Positions 23,501 to 34,322 are shown, numbered from the stretch's first letter. The stretch: DNA of 64,000 nucleotides from Azolla caroliniana (GCA_043228905.1 JBHGNT010000021.1:2790001-2854000), one strand, 5' to 3'. Made by a program: numbers and translations. Notes: generated from the letters alone by a model not told the origin.

Positions 23501-24573
23501 TCCAATCGATCGGCTTCTCCAAAAGCGATGAGGACCATTGTCTCTTCACCAATACATCTCAAGATGGATCACCCATCTTCCTCATCATTTACGTGGACGA
23601 CATGCTAATTTCTGGACGCCACGCGGGCGAACTTGCCGATCTCGTTCGGCAACTGCGGTTGAAGTTTGCCATGAAGGACCTCGGTCCGGCACGACACATC
23701 CTTGGCATGAAGATTAGTCGGCATCGCGATAAACGACATCTTTTTTTGTCTCAGACCGACTATATCGGACGTGTCTTGGAACGCTTCAACATGCAATCAG
23801 CCAAATCTGCTTCAACCCCACTCCCTATGAATCTTCGGCTCTCTCAGCGAGACTGCCCGACATCCGGTTCGGAGGGGGAAGATATGAAGTCGGTACCGTA
23901 TGCACCGGCAGTCGGCTCCCTTATGTACCTGATGGTCGCGACACGGCCTGATATCTCTCATGCCGTAGGAGTCGTTAGCAGATTTATGCACAATCCTGGC
24001 CGATCGCATTGGAACGCAGTCAAGCATGTGTTCAGATATCTGGCTGGCACAAAAGATCACGGCATTCTTTTCGGTCCGAACCGAACCTCAGGCGTAGTCG
24101 GTTACACCGACTCGGACTTCGCCGGCTGTATAGACAGTCGGAAATCAACAACCGGATACTGCTTCAAATTCGGCAATGGAGCAATCTCGTGGAAGTCGAA
24201 ACTTCAGGAGTGCACAGCGACCTCAACGACCGAAGCAGAATATGTACCTGCGTCCGACGCAGCAAAAGAAGCTTTGTGGCTCGGTCGGCTGGCGCACACG
24301 TTTCGACAAGTCGAACATGACTCGGCTCTAGTTGTCTACAGCGACAGTCAAGGTGCTGTTGCCTTGTCGAAAAATCCGGTTCACCACAACGCCTCCAAAC
24401 ATATCGATGTTCGATATCACTTCGTTCGGGACTGCGTCATTTCAGGGAAAATCGGTCTAGAGAAAATATCCACAACCGACAATGTCGCAGATGGAATGAC
24501 CAAGTGTCTTTCGGCAGACCGTTTTCGGTCTCTTCGGCATCAGATGGGCGTAACGACAAACCAGTCCGGTTAG
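20560..24573 (+). CDS. Copia B Gag-Pol polyprotein, intact
   Basis: 1337 residues from the ATG at 20560. Gag (UBN2-like) occupies about 1-210, beginning MASTSGSSEMSLRKFDGSNF. A zinc knuckle CNYCKKPGHIKADC lies near 236. Protease: LLDSGASFHVT near 303. Integrase: zinc HxxxH/CxxC (WHLRLGHL, then CEHCQYGK, about 430-473), catalytic D in HSDVCGP (about 492), D in TDNGGEF (about 556), E in SPEQNGIAER (about 592). RT: KARLVAKGFRQEYG near 876, active site YVDDML near 1010. RNase H: GYTDSDFAGC near 1180 and TTEAEYVPASDA near 1225. Domain order protease-integrase-RT-RNase H marks it as Ty1/Copia. No stop or frameshift, so it could be an active element. One oddity is AEYVP where Copia J has AEYVA. Confidence 0.95.
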   Translation: MASTSGSSEMSLRKFDGSNFNFWKEQMQDYLIVKGQIDPIENEEPPEGYKPIEWQKLDRIVRATIRMHLSESVYFTVQSCTTAFELWKTLSDTYEKKVAATKMFLIRRLYNLRMKESDSVQAHLNEYESISSQISSQGTAIEDELRAMILMSSLPSSWETFVTTVCNASTTAVKYSEVTSAILTEAARRKSFAKDSTDDAYVVQGSTDRSNIRGRDSSRPPNNQRRRSQSRDNRICNYCKKPGHIKADCRALKNKNNKKSGRHEEINYVSSSADVLPDDPNILSIENPVGSEVLLTTEESSTWLLDSGASFHVTPHRSQFRQYTIRHSDSVRVGNSQHCDIIGIGTVELNLAGGSTLVLHNVRHVPELSRPLISVGQLDEDGIRAGFSSGGWTLHRGNLLLARGPKIHSLYPLHVTLREGNLFLVDIPVSSLWHLRLGHLSKAGITHLSRAGYIPKLSFSDHQFCEHCQYGKQVAASHPTSAPRETRPLDLVHSDVCGPMPHQSLGGASYFVSFIDDSTRKVWAYPIRTKDRVFSIFTDWLAMVENQADRKLKCLRTDNGGEFKSEEFVKFCRQRGIRREFTAPHSPEQNGIAERMNRTIQERIVSMLQHSRLSDGFWAEALLTAVHIINMSPSRPLGLQIPQELWIGSKPNYDKLRTFGCEAYALIPKDDRRKLAPRSRKCIFLGYGTDGEMGYRLWDPERRQIVRSSDVVFNESAMNPSVEKPIEVRRVTFSDVPTLQEGPALNTRSASRVAEPYTTDSDNSDSAQPNDSVSDHPTSIPDATSPIIPRRSERLSQPPERYSPGIFFTDAGEPTSYEEASTSVDSATWHLAMESEMHSIRANKTWDLVELPRNRRALPCKWVYRLKETSDSTTPKYKARLVAKGFRQEYGVDFDEIFSPVVKMTTLRFLLGVVAADNLELIQLDVKTAFLHGDLEEEIYMEQPKGFVATGQEHLVCRLRKSLYGLKQAPRQWYKKFDDFIQSIGFSKSDEDHCLFTNTSQDGSPIFLIIYVDDMLISGRHAGELADLVRQLRLKFAMKDLGPARHILGMKISRHRDKRHLFLSQTDYIGRVLERFNMQSAKSASTPLPMNLRLSQRDCPTSGSEGEDMKSVPYAPAVGSLMYLMVATRPDISHAVGVVSRFMHNPGRSHWNAVKHVFRYLAGTKDHGILFGPNRTSGVVGYTDSDFAGCIDSRKSTTGYCFKFGNGAISWKSKLQECTATSTTEAEYVPASDAAKEALWLGRLAHTFRQVEHDSALVVYSDSQGAVALSKNPVHHNASKHIDVRYHFVRDCVISGKIGLEKISTTDNVADGMTKCLSADRFRSLRHQMGVTTNQSG

Positions 24574-24766
24574 AGCCGGACACAGAGCAGGATGGTTCCC
24601 GACAACCGACATCAGTTGCTTAATGATCGGCTTCAACTGTTCCGACCCGACCAGTTCGGTCTTCTGCCTTCGGACCCTGCCGACTCGAACAAAGCTGATA
24701 TGTCCGAGAACCTAAGTCTATACCTGTAATCTTAGATAACCCATGTATACGCCCATTACGGGGGAG

Positions 24767-25052
24767 TGTCGAATACATGTGTATAATGGACGTATTCACA
24801 CCATCCCGTTTTGGCCATTTATGTAATTAGCATAAAGGGTAGTTGCCCTAAGTCGGTCACTATATATAGTGACCTTGTAACCTCTTTGTGAGGTTGGTTG
24901 TTGTATTATTGCCTTATGAAATAAGAAGTTCTTTTGTGCCTCTCTCTCTCTCTCTCTCTCTCTGTGCAACGACATAGAAACTGTCATACGCAGGGAATAA
25001 ACAGGAATCGAGTGCTTCTTGATCTTCCGCACTGACGACATTGCTTACAACA
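24767..25052 (+). repeat. 3' LTR of Copia B
   Basis: Same length as the 5' LTR and with no difference seen by eye. It is preceded by the polypurine tract ACGGGGGAG. Confidence 0.95.
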
Positions 25053-25119
25053 CTCGGTTGAGGGCCCCCGCGGTCTCACCTTATTTCATACGCGTGAGCG
25101 TAACAACACGACATCAATT

Positions 25120-25137
25120 TGGTGAACCTGACATGAA
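25120..25137 (+). promoter_or_regulatory. Decayed tRNA-Trp primer site of Gypsy D
   Basis: TGGTGAACCTGACATGAA differs from the family form TGGTGAACCCGACGTGAA at two places, both CpG changed to TpG or CpA. Confidence 0.75.
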
Positions 25138-25160
25138 TTAAGGCGGCAGAGGAATAAAAA

Positions 25161-25436
25161 ATGAGGGGATCAGAGCTCGTCGAAGCCATGGCGGCAGCAG
25201 TCGATCGGATAGTAAGTGCTCGCGAGGGCACGAGCGCCCTTGACAGGGCCATCGAAGCAATCGTCGACACAATAGGCCAGTTCAATGGGAAGGACGCCAT
25301 GCGTCATTTGGTGGCCTACCGGGCCGAAATGGTGATGAGGGACATCCCGGAGGAGAGGCGTCTGGCTGGGTTCCCTCGGGTAGCGACACCGAGCATCCAC
25401 GCAGAGGTGCTCGAGGTGCAGGCTGGATGTTGGACC
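25161..25436 (+). pseudogene. Gypsy D gag, first part
   Basis: From ATG 25161, 92 codons (MRGSELVEAMAAAVDRIVSA, then MRDIPEERRLAGFPRVA) match K gag (62757 on) almost residue for residue. The frame is broken at GGACC by Copia C and resumes at 43512. Confidence 0.85.
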
Positions 25437-26027
25437 TGTTGGGATTACGGTCCCTCCGGATGGGATGGTCGGATGTTCGGGAATCGGGAATGAAGACCCG
25501 GTTCCGGATCCGGATGATGAAGACCCCGGCTACGGAGCCGGATGACGAATGTACCCGGAGAGAGATCCGGATGCGGGGACATATTTGTGAAGATGTTTGC
25601 CAAGGGCCCTTGAGGCTATAATTGTAAATAGCCCGAAAGTCATATGTGTATAAATATGACTTAGGGCAAACAGTTTTAATGTTGTTGCTCATTTTTCTGT
25701 GTATTGCCACTCTTATGTGTGCAAGAGAGTGAAGAGAGCAGCCGAGAGAGAGAGAGAGAGAGACGAAGAGGTCGTTGCCTCTGTGTATTACCGCCGCCTG
25801 TGGCGAAGACAGTGAGCTCAAGGTTGTTGCCTTGTAGCTTCACCATTGTACATCTCTGATTATAGTGATAGTTGGAGTTTGAGGACTCCCGTGGTTTTTC
25901 CCATTTAGGGTTTTCCACGTAAAACATCCTGTGCACTCTTCTCTCTATTGTCTTCTTGCATTTTGTATTTCCTGTTTTCTGTGAGTTGACCCTATTCCTC
26001 GGTTGTGGCCGAGCACTGTGTTCAACA
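25437..26027 (+). repeat. 5' LTR of Copia C
   Basis: TGTTGGGATTACGG...GTGTTCAACA, with TATA region GTGTATAAATATGAC (about 25648) and a (GA)n tract near 25,745. Confidence 0.93.
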
Positions 26028-26058
26028 AAGTGGTATCAGAGCGACGGTAACACAGAAA

Positions 26059-29000
26059 ATGGAAGGCGGCGGTAGTGGGCCTCCGAGCATGATGGTGTTG
26101 AACTCACAGAACTACGCCGACTGGAAGATAAAGATGGAAGACCTTCTCATCGTCCGAGACCTGTATGAACCGATCGACAATGCCGAGATACCCAAGGGGG
26201 TAATAGAGTCGGAGTGGAAGCTCCTGAACCGGAAAGCCGTAGCGACGATCCGACAATATGTCGATGTAAGTGTTCTGCAACATGTGGCGAACGATACGAA
26301 CGCCTATGAGATGTGGCAGAAGCTGTCCGGACTGTATGAGAGGAAGAATGCTCTGACCCGGACCTCCCTGATGAGGAAGATAGTGAATCTTAAGTACCGG
26401 GACGGCGAGAGCATGGTCGAACACGTCAGCACGTTCATGGGATTCGTGAATCAGCTTGCGGCGATCAAGTTCCCGTTGGATGACGCAATGCAAGCCATCA
26501 TGCTGATGTGTACCCTTCCGGAGAGCTGGGAGAACTTGGTAGTTACACTCAGCACCTCCTGTAAGGAAGAGAACTTGTCTTTACTAACGGTAAAGACAAG
26601 TATTCTAAATGAAGAAGCGCGTCGGAGAGATAAAGAATCGTCCTCCGACTCGAAGGCGCTGCTTACCGAATCGGAACGGGGAAGACAACGGAACCGGAGT
26701 CCGCAAAGACGGGAGAAGTCAGGGACACGGTCGCAGTCGAGGGGAAGACCTACATGCTTCTACTGTGGGAAGCCGGGGCACTTCCAGAAGAACTGTCGGC
26801 ATTTCCGGAAAGACAACGGAACCGACGGTACCGATTCGAAGAAGTCAGCGGAGCGAAACGGTGCATACCGGGGAGCCACGGACCGGAGAGGTCTGGATCG
26901 GCGAGGGCAGGACTGGAAAGGAACGACGGCACTCGCGGCAAGTGAAGAAGAGATAATGCTCATTACCGAAGAGAGGGAGCTGAACCTTGCCGGCGAAGAG
27001 ATGACCTGGGTGGTCGATTCCGGAGCATCGTTCCACCTGACCCCGGAGAAGAAATACTTCTCATCCTACACAGCCGGTGAGCACGGCTGTGTCCGGATGG
27101 GAAATGAAGGTACATGCCGGATCGCCGGCATAGGAGACGTGTGGCTGATGACATCAACCGGATGCAAGATGCTGCTGAAGGATGTCCGACACGTTCCGGA
27201 GGTTCGATTGAACCTGATTTCGGCCGGGAGGCTAGACGATGAAGGCTACACGGGTAGCATCCGGAACGGCGAAATGAAGTTCAGCAAGGGGAGCCTGATA
27301 GTGGCTCGGGCCCGGAAGGTCAACACACTGTACCTGATGAATTCCCGGCTATGTCCGGAGGAGCTGAACGTGGCAGCTGACACTGCCGGTGAGCTGTGGC
27401 ACAAGAGACTGTGCCACATGAGCGAGAAGGGGATGAAGAGGCTTGCCGAAGACAACCTGATACCGGTAAAGCACGTACACTTGGGGAAGTGCACCGACTG
27501 TCTGACCTCCTTCCACTCAAGGCCACCGATGAGATGTAGCGCACCATTGGAGTTGGTGCACACTGACGTGTGTCAAGTAGAAACGAAGTCACATGGCGGA
27601 GCCCAGTACTTCGTGACATTCATTGATGACCACAGCCGGAAGCTGTGGACGGCACCGTTGAAGACAAAGGACCAAGTGTTGTGCGTCTTCAAAGAACTCC
27701 ACGCGAGAGTGGAAAGGGAATCCGGCAAGAAGCTGAAAGCGATACGAGCGGATAACGGAGGGGAATACCGGGGGCAGTTCGAGGAGTACTGTCGCTCGAA
27801 GGGAATCCGGCTCGAGTTTACTGTGCCGAAGACGCCGGAACTGAACGGGCTGGCCGAGAGGATGAACCGGACCATAATGGAGAGGGTCCGGAGTATGCTG
27901 GCACATGCGAAATTACCCAAGGTGTTTTGGGCTGAGGCAATGTCGACGGCGACATACGTGATAAACAGATCACCCTCAGTACCTTTGAACGGAGACACGC
28001 CGCAGAGAGTGTGGACCGGTAGGGAAGTATCCTACCGGCATCTGAAGGTGTTCGGGTGTCTCGCATATGTGCATGTGGCAAAGGACCGGAGAGGAAAGCT
28101 AGATCCAAAGACCCGGCCATGCATATTCCTCGGTTACGGCGATGACGAGTTCGGCTACCGAGTATGGGACCCGGTCGACAAAAAGTTATTCCGGAGTCGT
28201 GATATCATCTTCATGGAGGACAAGACACTCGCCGACTGGGAGTCGGAGAAGAAGATGAAGAGCTCCAAGTCGACCGGTGAGGATAAACTCTACGAGGAGC
28301 AGTCCCGACCGGCAAGGGACCGGTTAGCACTCGAGGATCCGGCCGAAGACGGTGAAGAAACAGAACCGGCCGAGGAAGATGAAACTGATACCAGAACCGG
28401 CCCCGATCCCGAAATGGATTCGGATGAAGAAGAAACGGAGGAGCCGGTTACCGAAGCTCCGGAACGGAGATATCCTCTAAGAGAGAGAAGGCCCCCCCCG
28501 GAGATTTCCGGAACCAGAGCACGTGCTGCTAACCGACGAGGGGGAGCCGGAGAGTTTTGAAGAAGCAAAGCTTGACACCCATAGCCGCAGGTGGTTAAGT
28601 GCCATGCAGGAGGAGATGGATTCCCTGCATGAGAACCACACATATGAACTTGTGGAGTTGCCGAAAGGAAAGCGGGCACTTCGAAACAAGTGGGTGTTCA
28701 AGCTGAAACCGGGAGATGCCGGAAACCCCCCGAGATACAAAGCCAGGATCGTGGTGAAGGGGTTCCAGCAGAAGAAGGGCGTCGACTTCGACGAGATATT
28801 TGCCCCGGTAGTGAAGATGACCTCCATCCGGACGGTGCTGAGCATAGCGGCAAGCATGGACCTCGAGGTAGAACAGATGGACGTGAAGACGACATTCCTT
28901 CACGGTGACCTCGAAGAAGAGATCTACATGCAGCAACCGGAAGGATTCGAGAAGAAAGGGAAGGAGCACCTGTTATGCCGGTTGAAGAAGAGCCTTTACG

Positions 29001-29481
29001 GACTGAAGCAGGCTCCCCGGCAATGGTACCGGAAGTTTGACTCTTTCATGACCGACGAAGGGTACCACAAAACGCAGTCCGATCACTGCGTGTTTGTGAA
29101 GAAGTTCGAAGGAGGAGACTTTCTAATACTCCTCCTGTACGTGGACGACATGTTGATCGTCGGACGGGACTAGGTCAAGATACGGATGCTGAAGAAAGCG
29201 CTTCACCGAACCTTCTCAATGAAGGACCTGGGTCCGGCGAGGCAAATACTAGGGATGCACATCATCCGGGACCGGAAGAAGAAGCAGTTGTGGCTGTCAC
29301 AGGAGAAGTACGTGACAAAGGTGCTTCACCGGTTCAACATGTCGGAAGCAAGACCGGTCGGGTCAACCCTCCTGGCAAACTGCAAGTTGTCCAGCAAGCA
29401 AAGCCCCAAGACAAAGGCTGAGAAGGAGGACATGATGAAAGTACCATATGCCTCTGCCGTCGGAAGCTTGATGTACGCAAT
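26059..29481 (+). pseudogene. Copia C Gag-Pol, first part, with frameshift and stop
   Basis: The ATG at 26059 follows the primer site. Gag to about 26,740; zinc knuckle CFYCGKPGHFQKNC near 26,757; protease VVDSGASFHLT near 27,013; integrase HTDVCQV, RADNGGEY and TPELNGLAER (27.55-27.86 kb); first frame ends at 28560. The RT continues in another frame (28523-29173), the change lying at a run of eight C (about 28,493-28,500). RT has KARIVVKGFQQKKG and YVDDMLIVG, then a TAG at 29171. Coding sense continues (MKDLGPARQILGM) to SLMYA, where Copia D' is inserted. Not functional. Confidence 0.9.
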
Positions 29482-29763
29482 TGTTACACTTGCGTGTTCC
29501 TCTAGTAGCTTTGATGTGAACCATTTTCCCTATACATGGGCACTTTTTACTCTAGTGCTGGCTAGAGGTTTTTTCCCCATGTTACCACATACATGAGTCA
29601 CTCATATGTGGTGGTACTTAGTACTTAGGGATATATATTTCAGCTCCTATTTTTTTCAGGAATATTAATCAATAGAGAGCTATTCCAGCCATTGCCTTCC
29701 GTGTGTGAGTGCTTCTTTCTTTGAGCTTCTTGTGTGTTTCCCACTCTTCCTCACATACCCAAC
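29482..29763 (+). repeat. 5' LTR of Copia D'
   Basis: 282 bp, TG...CA, matched by 34369-34651. Confidence 0.93.
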
Positions 29764-30050
29764 AGTGGTATCAGAGCCAAGTTCTTCATCCTCTCCATCT
29801 TCGGTTGTCCGCATCGCGGTGTCGCGGCGCGCGCGCACTTTTCATTGTGCAAATCAACTTCTGAATATAGAGAAGTGTATTTCAGCACTTGGAGCGCATT
29901 TTCAGCAGGTACCCTGCTGTTTTACCCCCATTTCGAAGCCGTTCGTGTAGTCGAAATCGTCATCCGAGTGATAGTTTGTGAGCTGCATTTTCAGCACTCA
30001 TTTCCGATTTGTTGAGGTAATATTTTACCACTTTCTTGTTCTTTGGTAAA

Positions 30051-33000
30051 ATGGCAAACAATGGTGATTTGTTTGGCATGCTTCAAGCTGAAGATAAGCT
30101 TGATGGGACAAACTATCCAATGTGGTCCTACATGATGAAACACGTTCTTGTTGCCAAACAACTATGGAACATAGTGGTAGATGTAGATCGACGCCCCGCC
30201 GGTCCTACTACTTCACAGTCTACTATCACAGATACAGGTTCATCTTCGAGCACAGTGACTTCATCTACTCCACCAACACAAGAGCAACTTAGATGGGATG
30301 GAAAAGATGCTCAAGCTCATGCATTGATTGCACTTTCTGTGAAGTGTCATATAGTTCCACATATTCGGTCATGCTCTACGTCCAAACAAGCATGGGACAC
30401 TCTTGCTTCGTTGTATGCCGTGCGTAACGAAGCACGTGTTGCATATTTGAGAAAGCAACTTGAGGATGTATATATGGCTGAAAATGAGTCGGTAGATGTG
30501 TATGTGACACGCATTAAAGATTTGAAAGAGCAATTGGCAAACATTGATGAGATCATTTCGAATACATCACTTGTCTCTACGTTGTTGAAAGGATTACCCG
30601 AATCTTTTCAAAGCTTTGCTACTACTATTCGTTTGGTTGCAAAAGGGAATACGGATATGTACGCATTTGATGAGGTTGTGTCTCTTCTTTTGCAAGAAGA
30701 ACAATCTAGAGTGAATAGAAGTGGTTTGATAGAGGGAACACAAGCACTTGCTATCTCACAAAAAGGAAAAGGCAAGCATGGTTCAGCTTTTGGTTCTTCA
30801 AAACCAAAGCCTCAACCTCCCTCTTTCACTTATTCCTCTAATGATGGTGATTTGCAAAAGAAGAAAAGATGCAAATATTGTCGAAAGGTTGGCCATACGA
30901 TTGAAGAATGTAGAAAGCTTGTTAAGCGCAATGAGAAGAAGAAGGAATCCGGCATGACCATTTCTGAAAATGTTTCAAGTGCAAAGAGTGATGAGGCCAA
31001 CATGGCTCAAGATTATTGGGCATGTGTTGTTACATATCATTATGATGCATCATTGCACTCTAAATGTATGGTTGTAAGTGAGATTGATTCGGATTGGTTC
31101 TTTGATAGTGGTGCTTCAAAGCACATTACTTCATGCAAAAGTTTTTTTGCATCCTTGAAAGATGCACCCAAAGGTGGACATGTGGTGTGTGCAAACAATG
31201 CCTCTTATCCTATCATTGGAGTAGGAGAAATTGAGCTTTCGGCTGCAAATGGAGGTGTTGTCATCTTAAAGAATGTATTGTATGTGCCCGGTATCAAGAA
31301 GAACTTAATTTCGGTTCCTTTGATTGCCAAAGCCGGACTTCATGTACATTTTGTTGATGATAAGTGCATGGTTCACGATTATAGCAATGGTGATGTTATC
31401 GTGATGTCCGGTACATTATGCAATGGCTTGTACCGTTTAGATACATACAAGAGGGCTTCTCTAAATGCCTTGGCTGTACATACTTCTTCCATGGCTGAAA
31501 TGGAGCTTTGGCATGCTCGTTTTGGTCACTTGAACCTCAATAGTTTGCTTCACTTGCAAAAGAAGGATATGGTTATTGGGTTGCCTACACTTGAGTCCAT
31601 TGAAAAACATGCATGTGAAGGTTGCATTCTTGGAAAAATGCATCGTGCTTCTTTTCCAAAAGATAGTCATACACACACTACAAGAAAATTACAACTTGTT
31701 CATAGTGATGTGTGTGGTCTTGTAAAGACTCCATCTTTTGGAAAGCATGTATATTTTGTTACCTTCATTGATGATGCTACTCGTCATACATGGGTGTATC
31801 CTATGAAAGCAAAGAATGAAGTCTTTTCTTGCTTCAAATCATTTTTAGCTATGGCTGAAAATTTTTCCGCAAATAAGCTCTTGACTCTACGCACGGATCG
31901 TGGTGGCGAATATATGTCACATGAGTTTAATGCTTTTCTTTGTGAAAGAGGTATTTTACATCAATGTACGGTGCCATATACACCTCAACAAAATGGTGTT
32001 GCAGAACGCAAAAATAGAACACTCTTAGAGATGGCACGATGTATGGTTAAAGGAAAGCATCTTCCTAACAAGTTTTGGATGGAAGCGGTTATGTGTGCAA
32101 ATTATGTGTTGAATCGTTGCCCTACAAAAGCGTTGAGAGTCATTACGCCATATGAGGCTTGGAATGGACATAAACCTATGGTTAGTCATATGCGTGTGTT
32201 CGGTTGTTTGGCATATGCTCTTGTGCCATCACAACAACGTCACAAACTTGATGACAAGGCAAAGAAATGCATATTTGTTGGTTATAGTGCGGAAAGTAAG
32301 GGATATCGTTTGTATCATCCATTGACGGACACAATTATTGTGAGTCGAGATGTGGTATTTGCTGAAAATTCAGCTTTCCCTTTTCTTGAATGCAAAAAAC
32401 AACCAACAGTTAGCTCACAAGATGTGTTTGATACACTCATGCCTTTGTTCCAAAGTGCTGCGCTTGACCATGGACATGTAGACCAGCCAAGTGAGTCTCA
32501 AAGGGATAAAAATTTCCAGCAAATAAGTGTTGAAAATGCACGAAATGTCCAACCAAATGTGGCTGAAAATGAGCATGAAATTCAGCCCACGCATGATGTA
32601 CATATTGAAGATGCATTACATAATGAACGTATGGCTATCGAGAGGTCACAAACTATGCCGAGGTGGCTGAAACAAACTTTGCAAGATAGCAAATTGAGTG
32701 CACCTTTACTTGGTAAAACAAGATCAAGCTCTCGCCATGCATCAGGTAATTTTGTGGATTATTCTATTGTTGCAATAGCATGTAATGAGGAGCCACTTAC
32801 TTTTGAAGATGCATGTGATGATCCACATTGGATGAGTGCTATGCAATCAGAAATGGATTCCATTCATAAAAATGGTACTTGGGAGTTATGTGAATTGCCA
32901 AAAGGAAAGAATGTGATTGGTACTAGGTGGGTTTACAAGATTAAACGAAAGCCCGATGGTAGTATTGATCGCTACAAAGCTAGATTGGTTGCCAAAGGAT

Positions 33001-34322
33001 ATGCCCAACAATATGGCATTGATTATGAGGAAACTTTTGTACCTACTTCACGCATGACTACCATTCGTACCGTGGTTGCATTGGCTGCCCAAAGAGGTTG
33101 GAAAATGCATCAATTGGACATAAAAACAGCCTTTTTAAATGGTGATTTGCAAGAAGAGGTTTATGTGAAGCAACCTCCTGGATTTGCTACGAAAGAGAAA
33201 GAGCATATGGTTTGTCGCTTGCATAAGGCCTTGTATGGTCTCAAGCAAGCTCCGCGTGCATGGTATGAAAAAATCCATAAGCACTTGATTTCTCTTGGCT
33301 TCACATGTAGTCCGATTGAAAGCACACTTTATGTACGCAAAGATGGGGCTGATCTTCTAGTGCTCGTTCTTTATGTTGATGACATACTCTTGACTGGGTC
33401 ATGTGATGCAAAACTCGATTTTCTTATGGCTGATTTGCAGCATACTTTTGAAGTCACTTATCTTGGTCTTTTGAGCTACTATCTTGGCATCCAGTTTGTA
33501 TCCGTTGAGGGGGGAATGTTTATGCATCAAGGAAAGTATGTTGAAAAACTACTTCAGCGTTTTGACTTTGAGGATTGCAAGCCGGTTTATACACCTGTGG
33601 AGACAAGATTTAGGTTCTCTGTTGAGGATTCTAGTGATGCGTTTGATACTTCTCTTTATCAACAAGCTGTGGGATGTCTTATATATGCATGCAATACAAG
33701 GCCGGATATACAGTATGCAGTCTCCCAATTGAGTCGATTCATGCATAGCCCTGGCACTAAGCATTGGCAAGCAGTGAAACGTGTGTTCAGATATCTTAGA
33801 GGCACTTTGAGCTTGGGTCTCTTTTATGGCAGAGATACTCAGCCATGCTTGCATGCTTTTACAGATAGTGATTGGGCTGGTTGTTATGATACTCGCGTGT
33901 CCACTAGTGGTAATTGCTTTTTCTTTGGAAACTCATGTATATCTTGGTTGAGTAAAAAGCAACCTACAGTGGTGACATCAAGTTGTGAAGCTGAGTACAG
34001 GGCAGTTTTCACAGCTACAGTGGAGTGTATATGGCTAAGACGCCTTTTGATGGATCTTTGCATGGAGATTGAAGTTGCTACACGTATTCTCACAGATAGT
34101 CAGAGTGCATTGGCTGTTGCACGAAATCCTGTATTTCATGCACGGACCAAACACATTGAGGTGCATTATCACTATGTGAGAGAGCGCTTTCATGCAGGAG
34201 ATATTGATTTGGTATATGTGCCTACACAAGATAACGTGGCAGACATATTCACCAAAGCTCTTCCACGAGAAAAGTTTGAAGCTTTTCGCAAAGCTTTAGG
34301 CTTATTGCCTTGTGGGGGCTGA
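30051..34322 (+). CDS. Copia D' Gag-Pol polyprotein, intact
   Basis: 1423 residues from ATG 30051 (the same frame is open a few codons upstream). Gag with UBN2-like helices; zinc knuckle CKYCRKVGHTIEEC near 280; protease FFDSGASKHIT near 355; integrase zinc WHARFGHL and CEGCILGK, catalytic D in HSDVCGL, D in TDRGGEY, E in TPQQNGVAER; RT KARLVAKGYAQQYG and active site YVDDILL near 1110; RNase H TDSDWAGC and CEAEYRA near the end, then KHIEVHYHYVRE and NVADIFTKALP. All motifs are present without a break. Codons are A/T-ended, unlike the GC-rich Copia B and C, so it belongs to a different Copia lineage. Confidence 0.95.
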   Translation: MANNGDLFGMLQAEDKLDGTNYPMWSYMMKHVLVAKQLWNIVVDVDRRPAGPTTSQSTITDTGSSSSTVTSSTPPTQEQLRWDGKDAQAHALIALSVKCHIVPHIRSCSTSKQAWDTLASLYAVRNEARVAYLRKQLEDVYMAENESVDVYVTRIKDLKEQLANIDEIISNTSLVSTLLKGLPESFQSFATTIRLVAKGNTDMYAFDEVVSLLLQEEQSRVNRSGLIEGTQALAISQKGKGKHGSAFGSSKPKPQPPSFTYSSNDGDLQKKKRCKYCRKVGHTIEECRKLVKRNEKKKESGMTISENVSSAKSDEANMAQDYWACVVTYHYDASLHSKCMVVSEIDSDWFFDSGASKHITSCKSFFASLKDAPKGGHVVCANNASYPIIGVGEIELSAANGGVVILKNVLYVPGIKKNLISVPLIAKAGLHVHFVDDKCMVHDYSNGDVIVMSGTLCNGLYRLDTYKRASLNALAVHTSSMAEMELWHARFGHLNLNSLLHLQKKDMVIGLPTLESIEKHACEGCILGKMHRASFPKDSHTHTTRKLQLVHSDVCGLVKTPSFGKHVYFVTFIDDATRHTWVYPMKAKNEVFSCFKSFLAMAENFSANKLLTLRTDRGGEYMSHEFNAFLCERGILHQCTVPYTPQQNGVAERKNRTLLEMARCMVKGKHLPNKFWMEAVMCANYVLNRCPTKALRVITPYEAWNGHKPMVSHMRVFGCLAYALVPSQQRHKLDDKAKKCIFVGYSAESKGYRLYHPLTDTIIVSRDVVFAENSAFPFLECKKQPTVSSQDVFDTLMPLFQSAALDHGHVDQPSESQRDKNFQQISVENARNVQPNVAENEHEIQPTHDVHIEDALHNERMAIERSQTMPRWLKQTLQDSKLSAPLLGKTRSSSRHASGNFVDYSIVAIACNEEPLTFEDACDDPHWMSAMQSEMDSIHKNGTWELCELPKGKNVIGTRWVYKIKRKPDGSIDRYKARLVAKGYAQQYGIDYEETFVPTSRMTTIRTVVALAAQRGWKMHQLDIKTAFLNGDLQEEVYVKQPPGFATKEKEHMVCRLHKALYGLKQAPRAWYEKIHKHLISLGFTCSPIESTLYVRKDGADLLVLVLYVDDILLTGSCDAKLDFLMADLQHTFEVTYLGLLSYYLGIQFVSVEGGMFMHQGKYVEKLLQRFDFEDCKPVYTPVETRFRFSVEDSSDAFDTSLYQQAVGCLIYACNTRPDIQYAVSQLSRFMHSPGTKHWQAVKRVFRYLRGTLSLGLFYGRDTQPCLHAFTDSDWAGCYDTRVSTSGNCFFFGNSCISWLSKKQPTVVTSSCEAEYRAVFTATVECIWLRRLLMDLCMEIEVATRILTDSQSALAVARNPVFHARTKHIEVHYHYVRERFHAGDIDLVYVPTQDNVADIFTKALPREKFEAFRKALGLLPCGG

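Larger units (their letters stand above)
19698..25052 (+). mobile_element. Copia element B, complete and apparently young
   Basis: 5355 bp. LTRs of 286 bp each (19698-19983 and 24767-25052) look identical by eye, and the 5-bp target duplication CTCGG is perfect. Primer site, single full-length ORF and a polypurine tract ACGGGGGAG before the 3' LTR are all present. A near-identical relative, Copia J, lies at 56-62 kb on the other strand. Confidence 0.95.
19141..25113 (+). repeat. 5' LTR of Gypsy D, interrupted by Copia B
   Basis: Starts TGTCGTGGAGAAAATCG, has a TATA box GCTATAAAAGG (about 19372) and ends GTAACAACACGACA. Copia B is inserted after CTCGG (19693-19697) and CTCGG is repeated at 25053-25057. 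Left flank GCAT (19137-19140). Confidence 0.8.

Noticed and set aside
24796-25041. 81-residue minus-strand ORF seen identically in both Copia B LTRs
   Set aside because: It is only an antisense reading of the LTR and its CT run; its identity merely reflects the identical LTRs.
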